Source: a bacterium
GTDB lineage: Bacteria; Bdellovibrionota; FAC87; UBA2466
Length of the DNA: 5,996 nucleotides
Reading direction: 5' to 3'
NCBI GenBank assembly: GCA_022842225.1
Contig: JALHPX010000204.1
Span: forward strand, 1 to 5,996
The notes below the pieces were generated by a model. That model was not told where the DNA came from. It saw only the letters and a list, made by a program, of their open reading frames with translations, and searched no databases. Of this stretch, positions 1 through 5,084 are shown piece by piece; position 1 is the first letter of the stretch; the number at the start of each line of letters is the position of its first letter. A program made the position numbers and the translations under genes.

Positions 1-187
1 TGTTGTCCAGATCGAGGGGCACGAATTTGTTTTCGAGCAACCCCTTAAAGCCGTCTGGCACTCCCATAACTTGGATGCCGTATTCTAAAATACTGGTCTG
101 AACCACCGAGCGGATAGCCGCGTTCAAACCGGGGCAATCGCCCCCACCCGTTAACAACGCTATTTTTCGAACCTTGGTATTACTCAT
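1..187 (-). CDS. pfkA: 6-phosphofructokinase, N-terminal fragment (runs off left edge)
   Basis: Phosphofructokinase phosphorylates fructose 6-phosphate to the 1,6-bisphosphate in cytoplasmic glycolysis, using ATP or, in some branches, pyrophosphate. The visible 62 residues begin MSNTKVRKIALLTGGGDCPG and continue with LNAAIRSVV, the nucleotide/phosphate-binding glycine-rich loop at the start of this family. The later stretch GIQVMGVPDGFKGLLE fits the next strand and the 'G(Y/F)xGL' motif of PfkA. The TGGGDCPGLNA form is common in the branch that includes both ATP- and PPi-dependent enzymes; the residues that separate these lie beyond the edge, so the phosphate donor cannot be called. The ATG overlaps the stop of the upstream lipoprotein gene (ATGA), and there is no strong Shine-Dalgarno of its own, which suggests translational coupling. 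About four fifths of the protein is missing from the window. Confidence 0.9.
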   Translation of the reverse strand, partial: MSNTKVRKIALLTGGGDCPGLNAAIRSVVQTSILEYGIQVMGVPDGFKGLLENKFVPLDLDN

Positions 188-522
188 TCTTTAAACTTAA
201 TCGCGAATGCATGCATGGTTTTAAAAAAGCCCAAGCGCTCGAAGTGGATATCGATGATGGCATCTGCGCGCATTTGCCTTCCGGCATCTTTTAAGCGCTC
301 CAAGGCCCCATCGTAAGTCCAGCTTCTTGCCTTGATCTGTCCGAGGTAATCGTAAGGTTGGTCCACCGATCGACTGGTCCAAATGAGCAGCGGATCTTTT
401 GGCGTGCCCGCATCGGCCACGTAAGCCGTTTTTGGAGACTCCACGATCTCAGTTTGCGCACAGCCGCCGAAGAGCGCTGCCAGCACGAGAGAAAGAGAAA
501 CGAGCACCTTACCTTTTTTCAT
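184..522 (-). CDS. small predicted lipoprotein, possible YbjQ/RcsF-like fold
   Basis: A 112-residue protein of unknown function. It starts MKKGK, followed by a hydrophobic stretch (about residues 6-18) and FGGC, a slightly non-standard lipobox with Cys21 as the likely lipidated residue. The mature part has a linker of roughly 30 residues, then a compact domain (about 58-112) with YDYLGQI, a helix of the type ALERLKDAGRQMRADAIIDI and a final strand. That 'helix then GADAII-like strand' pattern recalls YbjQ/DUF74 and RcsF-type domains, but this is only a visual resemblance. I prefer the start at 522 over an in-frame ATG at 564: it gives a proper signal peptide, has AGGG about 5 bases upstream, and the best promoter -10 (550-555) lies downstream of the longer start. 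The stop overlaps the phosphofructokinase ATG by 4 bases, so the two genes are probably one operon. Confidence 0.8.
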   Translation of the reverse strand: MKKGKVLVSLSLVLAALFGGCAQTEIVESPKTAYVADAGTPKDPLLIWTSRSVDQPYDYLGQIKARSWTYDGALERLKDAGRQMRADAIIDIHFERLGFFKTMHAFAIKFKE

Positions 523-549
523 CGAGCCCTGTTTGTAGCGGAACCGAGC

Positions 550-555
550 GTTATA
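550..555 (-). promoter_or_regulatory. candidate -10 box for the lipoprotein-pfk operon
   Basis: On the minus strand this reads TATAAC, five of six matches to the sigma70 -10 consensus. It would place the transcript start near 543, leaving a leader of about 20 bases that contains AGGG before the ATG at 522. I found no good -35 at the normal distance, so the call rests on the -10 alone. Confidence 0.35.
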
Positions 556-610
556 CTCAAGCAAGTAAAGGGAATTTCACGCCAAGTTATGAAGGTCTGA
601 CATTAGACGG

Positions 611-616
611 TAGAAT
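611..616 (+). promoter_or_regulatory. candidate -10 box for the CoA-transferase family gene
   Basis: TAGAAT, five of six matches to TATAAT, lies 6 bases before the ATG at 623. A start 7 bases after it would fall on the A of that ATG, giving a leaderless message. This fits the absence of any recognisable Shine-Dalgarno before the gene. The -35 region (about 587-593) is poor, so the promoter may be weak, activator-dependent or not real. Confidence 0.25.
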
Positions 617-622
617 ATCCGC

Positions 623-1804
623 ATGACGCAATCCCTTTGGAACGATGAACCGAGCCGGCCGCTACAGCACTTACGAGTGCTCGACCTGACGGTGATGGTG
701 CCCGGCCCATTTGTGAGCCGGCTCCTGGCCCAGTATGGAGCGGATGTTGTGAAAGTGGAGCCCCTACCAGATGGGGACGCCACCCGGACAGTCCCCGACA
801 CTTCCATTTTTAAGCTGCTCAACCAGGGCAAGCGGTCCATCGCTCTGAATATGCGCAGCGCGGAAACCGCCGGCATTTTGCGCGCATTGGCCCGCGAAGC
901 GGATGTCCTCATCGAGAACTACCGCGAGGGTGTGCTGGACGCCTTAGGCCTGGGGTATGGCGACTTGGCCATGGAAAATCCGGAAATGGTGTACGTCTCG
1001 ATGCGCGGATTTTCGGGTAAGAATTCCAAGAAAGCCGGGCACGATCTGAATTTCGTAGCGGCGTCCGGGGTGGGCGAATGGTTTTTAGAAAATGGCGCTC
1101 CTAATTACAGTACGTTGTTTGGCGATATGCTCGGTGGCGCCATGGGGTGTGCCTTGAAGCTCGCTCTTCAATTGGCCAATCCCGATCGCCGAGGAATGCA
1201 CTTAGTAACGTCGATGGAAGAATCGTTTCGCACGGCTTTCTTGCCGCGCGCGTATGAAACATTTCACAACGAGCAAAACAGGTTGCCGGCAAATTCGGGT
1301 TTACGGCGCTGGACCGACGGCAAGCAACCGCACTCGCGTTACTATCAGTGTCAGGATGGCGCATGGGTTTCCCTGAACGCAATTCAACCTAAGCACTGGG
1401 CGATTTTTTGTGACGGCATGGGCCGCAACGATTGGATGGAGCGTCAGCATGATCCCGCTCTTTCCGACGAACTCGTGACGCACTTTGCCTCAGAACCATC
1501 GTCGGCTTGGGAAACACGTTTTGCAAATCACGACGTGTGCTTGTTCAAAGTCATTTCATGGGAAGAGCACTTGGCAAGTTCCTTAGCCTCACAACAGCTA
1601 CAGAATGATCCTTTTGCGTGGGCGGGCTTTGCGCCGCAAGACGGGTTACTGGAGTCTCCTGAACTGGGACAAGACACATTTGCCATCTTAACGGCGCTCG
1701 GTCATTCCAATCGCGAGATTTCTGACTTCTTAGATCGCGGCATCGCATGGCAAGCCGCTTCGACGCCGCGTTCCGATCCGCCAACGGGTCTTCCTCTCGA
1801 TTAA
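623..1804 (+). CDS. CaiB/BaiF family protein, alpha-methylacyl-CoA racemase-like
   Basis: A 393-residue family III CoA-transferase/racemase fold protein of usual length, expected in the cytoplasm acting on acyl-CoA esters. The N-terminus (17-50) carries the family hallmark: VLDLTVMVPGPFVSRLLAQ, then YGADVVKVEP. GHDLNF at 139-144 matches the AMACR/MCR motif whose His (here H140) is a proton-transfer base. GDMLGG at 167-172 supplies the family Asp (D168), the second racemase base or, in true CoA-transferases, the nucleophile. The GHD motif favours a racemase/epimerase over a transferase. The later stretch around 240-258 aligns by eye with the AMACR region DGxxVxVGAIEPQFY, but the Glu is replaced by Gln255. 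The substrate is not predictable; alpha-methyl branched acyl-CoA or other CoA thioesters are possible. It stands alone on its strand, 104 bases from the next gene, with no acyl-CoA genes nearby. Confidence 0.88.
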   Translation: MTQSLWNDEPSRPLQHLRVLDLTVMVPGPFVSRLLAQYGADVVKVEPLPDGDATRTVPDTSIFKLLNQGKRSIALNMRSAETAGILRALAREADVLIENYREGVLDALGLGYGDLAMENPEMVYVSMRGFSGKNSKKAGHDLNFVAASGVGEWFLENGAPNYSTLFGDMLGGAMGCALKLALQLANPDRRGMHLVTSMEESFRTAFLPRAYETFHNEQNRLPANSGLRRWTDGKQPHSRYYQCQDGAWVSLNAIQPKHWAIFCDGMGRNDWMERQHDPALSDELVTHFASEPSSAWETRFANHDVCLFKVISWEEHLASSLASQQLQNDPFAWAGFAPQDGLLESPELGQDTFAILTALGHSNREISDFLDRGIAWQAASTPRSDPPTGLPLD

Positions 1805-1855
1805 TTCCAACTATCACTGGCATAGCGTGCATTGATTGGCGCCTCCTCGCGCGCG

Positions 1856-1884
1856 CTGTCAGAGTTTACTCATGACGTTATTCT
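1856..1884 (+). promoter_or_regulatory. candidate sigma70 promoter for the intradiol dioxygenase
   Basis: CTGTCA (1856-1861) and TATTCT (1879-1884) each match four of six consensus bases and are separated by exactly 17 bases. Transcription would start near 1891. The gene's strong Shine-Dalgarno GGAGG (1899-1903) follows, 5 bases before the ATG at 1909. No terminator hairpin is visible between the upstream stop (1804) and this site, so some read-through from the upstream gene is possible. Confidence 0.35.
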
Positions 1885-1908
1885 GAAAAAGTTTTTACGG
1901 AGGACAGC

Positions 1909-2604
1909 ATGAGTAATCCTATTGATCGCAGAGAGTTTTTGAAAAAATCTATTGTCGCTATTGGTGCCGGGGGCGGTGCCATCGCCCAAGCTGCCATTTG
2001 CATCCGCACCCGCGCGCAAACTGAAGGCCCCTACTATCCGGAATCGGATTTAAACCGCGATCAAGATTTGACCCGGTTAGATCCTAAGGGGAATGACGCC
2101 GAGGGAACCATCATCGAACTGAGCGGCATAATCCAAGATGCCAGCTGCTCACCTATTTCCGGAGCGCTAGTGGAAATCTGGCAAGCCAATGCACACGGTA
2201 AGTACGATCACTCGGAAGATTCGAACCCGTTGCCGAAGGATCCAAACTTCCAGCACTGGGGTCGTATGACGACGAAGAAAGACGGCGCGTACTTGTTCCG
2301 CACTATCGTGCCGGGTCACTACCCGCTCGATCCCAAACTGACGGGCAAGACCCCCAGTGGGCCGCGGCAATTTCGTCCACCGCATATTCACGTGAAGATC
2401 ACTGCCCGCGGATTTCAGTCGTTGACGACACAACTGTATTTTCATGAAGACTCTTACAGCGATGCAGTCACTAAAGATTTGGTGAAAGACCTAAATAATT
2501 GGGAACGCGTTCCCTCAGATTTAAAGGTGACTTTTGTCGAGGACAAAAAGGATAAAACCAAACCACGGACTGGAGCTTTCTCTTTCACTTTAGCTAAAAG
2601 ATAG
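1909..2604 (+). CDS. Tat-exported intradiol ring-cleavage dioxygenase
   Basis: A 231-residue non-haem Fe(III) dioxygenase of the protocatechuate 3,4-/catechol 1,2-dioxygenase superfamily, which cleaves catechol-type rings between the two hydroxyls. All four expected iron ligands are visible: Tyr99 in WQANAHGKYDH, Tyr138 in VPGHYP, and His159 and His161 in RPPHIHVKI, with the usual active-site Arg156 just before. TEGPYYP (38-44) is the conserved motif at the start of the fold. The N-terminus has a twin-arginine signal, DRREFLKK (6-13), followed by a hydrophobic run to about residue 30; AQA at 26-28 is a plausible cleavage site. It should fold with iron in the cytoplasm and then be exported. 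This matches the small exported subgroup rather than the PcaGH heterodimer, and no beta-ketoadipate pathway gene is nearby, so the substrate is unknown. The start is set by GGAGG 5 bases upstream. Confidence 0.92.
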   Translation: MSNPIDRREFLKKSIVAIGAGGGAIAQAAICIRTRAQTEGPYYPESDLNRDQDLTRLDPKGNDAEGTIIELSGIIQDASCSPISGALVEIWQANAHGKYDHSEDSNPLPKDPNFQHWGRMTTKKDGAYLFRTIVPGHYPLDPKLTGKTPSGPRQFRPPHIHVKITARGFQSLTTQLYFHEDSYSDAVTKDLVKDLNNWERVPSDLKVTFVEDKKDKTKPRTGAFSFTLAKR

Positions 2605-2620
2605 ACCTTGTTGTCAACGG

Positions 2621-2670
2621 AGCCAGGCACTGAGATCAACCTACCCATGCTCGGTGCCTGGTTCTTGTTA
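2621..2670 (+). terminator. hairpin terminator after the dioxygenase gene
   Basis: The arms AGCCAGGCACTGAG (2621-2634) and CTCGGTGCCTGGTT (2650-2663) pair over 14 positions, including two G-T wobbles, around a 15-base loop. A modest T-rich run, TTCTTGTT, overlaps and follows the stem. The hairpin begins 16 bases after the stop codon. The U-tract is imperfect, so termination may be partial. Confidence 0.7.
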
Positions 2671-2683
2671 TGACCGCTACTTT

Positions 2684-2697
2684 GGGGGCCCCCGGGG
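2684..2697. repeat. G5-C5-G4 block, overlapping perfect palindromes
   Basis: Fourteen consecutive G/C bases arranged as GGGGGCCCCCGGGG. It contains the perfect 10-base palindrome GGGGGCCCCC and the 8-base palindrome CCCCGGGG. It lies 20 bases after the dioxygenase terminator hairpin. No function is known. Confidence 0.5.
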
Positions 2698-2768
2698 AGA
2701 CTGACACCTTTTGGATCAGTAACACCCAGCGTTTGCTTCTTCGGATTTGTTAGAGCACAATTTTTTCC

Positions 2769-2788
2769 GCAGTACCTAAAGCAGTACC
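2769..2788 (+). repeat. tandem direct repeat GCAGTACC, 12-base period
   Basis: GCAGTACC occurs at 2769-2776 and again at 2781-2788, separated by TAAA. Two identical 8-mers about one helical turn apart in a promoter-bearing spacer are typical of a head-to-tail regulator site, such as those of response regulators. Which protein binds it, if any, cannot be told from the sequence. Confidence 0.45.
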
Positions 2789-2814
2789 AATAACAAGTAG
2801 TAGTTCCAAAAACG

Positions 2815-2838
2815 AGGCAGCGCGTTTGTCGCCTGCCT
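2815..2838 (+). promoter_or_regulatory. 5' leader hairpin immediately upstream of the ribosome site
   Basis: AGGCAG (2815-2820) pairs perfectly with CTGCCT (2833-2838). Inside, GCG (2822-2824) pairs with CGC (2830-2832) around the loop TTTGT, with C2821 bulged. This gives a nine-pair stem ending 3 bases before AAGGAG (2842-2847). It is not followed by a T-run, so it is unlikely to be a terminator. It could protect the 5' end of the message or modulate translation. Confidence 0.45.
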
Positions 2839-2841
2839 TTG

Positions 2842-2847
2842 AAGGAG
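2842..2847 (+). promoter_or_regulatory. strong Shine-Dalgarno AAGGAG that fixes the start at 2854
   Basis: AAGGAG lies 6 bases before the ATG at 2854, an ideal distance. A longer in-frame reading from the TTG at 2839 would place the ribosome site inside the coding region and put five extra residues before the signal peptide, so it is rejected. Confidence 0.85.
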
Positions 2848-2853
2848 AAGAGT

Positions 2854-3474
2854 ATGTCATTACGCGTAGGATTATTAACTGCATTACTGGTTGCGGGTTC
2901 CGCATTTGGTTACAACCTGGATCACGACCACGGCAAAGGCCGCCACGGCAAAGGCCACCATCACGGAAAAGGCCACAAAGCCGTTTCGTTTGACGGCGAC
3001 TACACTGGCGGTGGTTGGTGGAAATCCGCAGATGGCACAAAAGGCAAATACGAAATGAAGTCGACCATCAAGACTGAAAAAGATGGCATGACCATTAAAG
3101 AATCTGTCGTCGTCCACATGCCGGATAAAACCGAAAAGAAAATGGAAGACGAGATTACCGTTAAGAACGGTAAAAATGGATTCTTCGAAATTCAGAAAAA
3201 AGGCGTGAAAATCGGCTCTGGCTACTGCGGCATTAAGCAGTGCCACCATCAAGGCGAAGAAGACGGCAACACCTACGAAGAAACCGTCACCTTCCACGAA
3301 GGCAAGATCTACAAACTGGGTTCTCACGTCTCTAAAGACATGACAATCGCGTACCAAGGTATGCTTGCGAAGAAGAAAGCTGCGAAAAAAGGCGGCTGCA
3401 AAGGTGGATGCAGTTGCAATGACGACGACAAAAACGCTGACTGCGAAAGCTGTGATACCTGCGAAGCTGAGTAA
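2854..3474 (+). CDS. secreted His-rich / Cys-rich protein, probable metal binder
   Basis: A 206-residue protein I do not recognise. A Sec signal peptide is clear: MSLR, hydrophobic core GLLTALLVAGSA, likely cut after AFG (17-19). The mature N-terminus (24-42) is a His/Gly/Lys tract with three HGKG units and eight histidines. The middle (about 45-170) has alternating polar/hydrophobic strands with many Lys and Glu, perhaps a small beta-barrel, and holds GYCGIKQCHH (123-132), with Cys125 and Cys130 next to two histidines. The tail (182-203) has six cysteines arranged CxxxCxC and CxxCxxC among Asp/Glu and Gly, resembling a metallothionein-like end. Inference: a periplasmic or extracellular binder of transition metals, or a redox/sensing protein. 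The ideal ribosome site, the favoured AAA/GAA codons and the strong terminator suggest high expression. It is monocistronic, flanked by terminators on both sides. Confidence 0.8.
   Translation: MSLRVGLLTALLVAGSAFGYNLDHDHGKGRHGKGHHHGKGHKAVSFDGDYTGGGWWKSADGTKGKYEMKSTIKTEKDGMTIKESVVVHMPDKTEKKMEDEITVKNGKNGFFEIQKKGVKIGSGYCGIKQCHHQGEEDGNTYEETVTFHEGKIYKLGSHVSKDMTIAYQGMLAKKKAAKKGGCKGGCSCNDDDKNADCESCDTCEAE
2929..2973 (+). repeat. in-frame triplicated 12-mer encoding HGKG
   Basis: CACGGCAAAGGC occurs at 2929-2940 and 2944-2955, and with one change (CACGGAAAAGGC) at 2962-2973. Each copy encodes His-Gly-Lys-Gly, at residues 26-29, 31-34 and 37-40. The near-identical DNA suggests recent slippage-type expansion of the histidine tract, so copy number may vary between strains. 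Confidence 0.75.
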
Positions 3475-3493
3475 TTAAGCGACTGTTAGAAAA

Positions 3494-3529
3494 GGCCGGA
3501 AGTTTTGCTTCCGGCCCTTTCCTTTTTTT
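3494..3529. terminator. strong, probably bidirectional hairpin terminator between convergent genes
   Basis: GGCCGGAAG (3494-3502) and CTTCCGGCC (3508-3516) form a perfect nine-pair stem around TTTTG. On the plus strand it is followed by the T-rich TTTCCTTTTTTT, a textbook intrinsic terminator 19 bases after the stop of the His/Cys-rich gene. On the minus strand the stem is followed by TTTTCT, enough to serve the convergent KamA-family gene that ends at 3543. Confidence 0.9.
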
Positions 3530-3542
3530 CTTTCAAAGAATT

Positions 3543-4949
3543 TTACGAAGCGCGGTGCTGCGCCTTAACGGCTTCGCGTTTCCAGAAGTCTTGACCTTCC
3601 GGCGGCAGCGTATCGATGGGATCGTAGTACTCGTACAGGCGGCTCAAAGCGTCTGCCGAATCCAATTCAATCGACGTGCGGTAGTTCTTAGTCCAATACG
3701 AAATGCCCTTCACTTTGTCGTAAGAGTGCAACTGATGCACCCAGCGTTTACCGACGAAAGGCACGTCGCAGACGATCCGGGGCGTTGCAAAGCCGGGCAG
3801 GTACCCCATGATGTCGTGCTGGAGCTCTTGGGCTTCTGCCACCGAGATGCGCCAGTGTTCCGAATTCGGAATCATGTCACACATGTAAAAATAGTACGGC
3901 AGGATATTGCCGTGGTCCTGCATGCGGAAGCACAAGTCGAGCAACGCCTGCGCGGAGTTGTTGATATTTCGCATCAACACGCCCTGATTACGCACATCGC
4001 GAAAGCCCATATCTAAGAGTTTGCGTGCTGCCTTGGCCACAAGCGGCGTCACAGATTGTGCATGGTTAATGTGCGTGTGCAGCGCCAGATTCACTCCGCG
4101 TTGCACGGCTTTCTTTGCCATGCGATCAAAGGCTTCCATCGTCTTGTCGGCGAGAAAGTGCTGCGGCAATCCCGCCATGCCCTTACTCGCTAGGCGGATA
4201 TCGCGGATATTGTCGATGTCCAGGACTTGGAGAATAAAACTCTCCAAAACCTGCGGCGGAACGTTGGCAATATCGCCGCCCGATACGACGATATCTCGCA
4301 CCGACCGCGTCGTCTTAAGATACTCTAAAATTTTTGCATGACGCTCGGGCTGCTGCGCTTCAAACTTTCGCTTAGTCACTTGCGGAACGCTTTGTCCGAC
4401 CAAATCCATGCGGGTGCAATGTCCGCAATATTGTGGGCAAGTGGAGAGTAATTCCGCCAAAACTTTTGTGGGATAACGGTGAGTCAGACCTTCCGCAACC
4501 CACATATCCGCTTCATGCAGACTGTCCCGCGCAGAATGTGGGTGACTTGGCCAAACCGGATCGCGATCCGAAAACATTGGCACCATGTACCGACGAATAG
4601 GATCGTTCGCGAGATCCTTTTCGTTCATCGTGTTGATCATCTGGGGCGGGACCAACATCGACATCGTAGCGCGGTCCTTTTGATCACGCAGAATATCCAA
4701 TGCCACGGCATCGGTAAGATAACTGCCAAACACCGCCTTGAGCCCCGCCAAATCCTTTACGGAATTGCGGCGCTGCCACATGGCATCTTCCCAATCCTTT
4801 TGCGAAACATTTGCGTAACCAGGCAAACGCTTCCAATCGGGCTCTACGAAGTCCGGATTATAGGAATATTTATATGGCTGCTTTTGATTTACCGCTGACC
4901 CAACGGTCTTCGCGGCCTCCGCCTTCGGAGATTGACTGACTGGACCCAT
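3543..4949 (-). CDS. kamA: KamA-family radical SAM enzyme, lysine 2,3-aminomutase type
   Basis: A 468-residue radical SAM, PLP-dependent aminomutase. Lysine 2,3-aminomutase converts L-lysine to L-beta-lysine in the cytoplasm. The iron-sulfur motif CPQYCGHC gives Cys171, Cys175 and Cys178; SGGD (223-226) is the SAM-binding motif. Compared by eye with the clostridial enzyme, the substrate residues are kept: Arg180 after the cluster (equivalent to Arg134), Asp358 in MCDM (Asp293) and Asp395 in VCDVP (Asp330), with the same 37-residue gap between the two Asp. Lys401 in FVGKRW is the likely PLP lysine, though the clostridial GGGGK loop is one residue longer. Keeping both Asp favours lysine over glutamate. 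The N-terminus is about 45 residues longer than the clostridial form, starting with a probably disordered stretch. Start: ATG 4949 with GGGGG 5 bases upstream; TTG 4961 with AAGGA is an alternative, but the predicted transcript would begin inside that site. Confidence 0.9.
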   Translation of the reverse strand: MGPVSQSPKAEAAKTVGSAVNQKQPYKYSYNPDFVEPDWKRLPGYANVSQKDWEDAMWQRRNSVKDLAGLKAVFGSYLTDAVALDILRDQKDRATMSMLVPPQMINTMNEKDLANDPIRRYMVPMFSDRDPVWPSHPHSARDSLHEADMWVAEGLTHRYPTKVLAELLSTCPQYCGHCTRMDLVGQSVPQVTKRKFEAQQPERHAKILEYLKTTRSVRDIVVSGGDIANVPPQVLESFILQVLDIDNIRDIRLASKGMAGLPQHFLADKTMEAFDRMAKKAVQRGVNLALHTHINHAQSVTPLVAKAARKLLDMGFRDVRNQGVLMRNINNSAQALLDLCFRMQDHGNILPYYFYMCDMIPNSEHWRISVAEAQELQHDIMGYLPGFATPRIVCDVPFVGKRWVHQLHSYDKVKGISYWTKNYRTSIELDSADALSRLYEYYDPIDTLPPEGQDFWKREAVKAQHRAS

Positions 4950-4978
4950 TTGAACCCCCAATACCCAATTCCTTGGCC

Positions 4979-5007
4979 AAAATAACCTAGCCCTGACAAT
5001 TGCTCAA
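4979..5007 (-). promoter_or_regulatory. candidate promoter for the KamA-family gene
   Basis: Read on the minus strand, TTGAGC (5007-5002) and TATTTT (4984-4979) are 17 bases apart, four of six matches each. Transcription would begin near 4972, giving a leader of about 23 bases to the ATG at 4949. It overlaps the oppositely directed candidate promoter of the epmB gene. Confidence 0.45.
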
Positions 5008-5021
5008 ACCCCGAATTTAAC
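4993..5021 (+). promoter_or_regulatory. candidate promoter for epmB
   Basis: CTGACA (4993-4998, five of six) and TTTAAC (5016-5021, four of six) are separated by exactly 17 bases. Transcription would begin near 5028, leaving a leader of roughly 57 bases before the ATG at 5085. Confidence 0.5.
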
Positions 5022-5063
5022 GCGTCAAGTCACGCATGCCCTCTGTTTGAAATTGGGCCAGGT

Positions 5064-5081
5064 GCCTGATATGGCTCAGGC
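5064..5081 (+). promoter_or_regulatory. small hairpin covering the epmB ribosome site
   Basis: GCCTGA (5064-5069) pairs with TCAGGC (5076-5081) around TATGGC. The 3' arm contains CAGG, the only Shine-Dalgarno-like sequence before the ATG at 5085. Folding would hide it, so translation may be held low or be conditional. A six-pair stem can also occur by chance. Confidence 0.35.
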
Positions 5082-5084
5082 CAG

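Larger units (their letters stand above)
2671..2853 (+). promoter_or_regulatory. 183-base leader/spacer before the His/Cys-rich secreted protein
   Basis: No credible open reading frame lies here. It contains a G/C-only block (2684-2697), a short inverted pair ACTGA/TCAGT (2700-2704 and 2716-2720), a T6 run (2761-2766), a tandem 8-base repeat (2769-2776, 2781-2788) and a hairpin just before the ribosome site (2815-2838). The promoter of the downstream gene must lie here because a terminator closes the upstream unit. I could not find a -35/-10 pair at normal spacing, which suggests an alternative sigma factor or activator-dependent promoter. Confidence 0.45.

Noticed and set aside
523..564. Longer start of the lipoprotein at 564
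   Set aside because: Adds 14 charged and aromatic residues before the signal peptide and lies upstream of the best promoter -10.
358..626. Two overlapping plus-strand open frames across the lipoprotein gene and spacer
   Set aside because: No ribosome site or domain; antisense to a gene with a clear lipoprotein signal.
577..912. 111-codon minus-strand open frame over the start of the CoA-transferase family gene
   Set aside because: Overlaps the conserved N-terminal motif of that gene and shows Ser/Arg-rich shadow composition.
2884..3357. 157-codon open frame on the minus strand inside the His/Cys-rich gene
   Set aside because: Phe/Val-rich shadow of a Lys/Glu-rich gene on the other strand; the plus-strand gene has the signal peptide, ribosome site and terminator.
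3555..4898. Three plus-strand open frames (3555-4016, 4021-4341, 4479-4898) across the KamA-family gene
   Set aside because: They lie wholly within a highly conserved enzyme gene on the minus strand, show no recognisable domain and have no ribosome site of note.
4964..5057. Inverted pair CCCAATT (4964-4970) and AATTGGG (5051-5057) around the kamA-epmB spacer
   Set aside because: Seven bases separated by 80 could be a looped operator pair but is too short to support; chance is likely.
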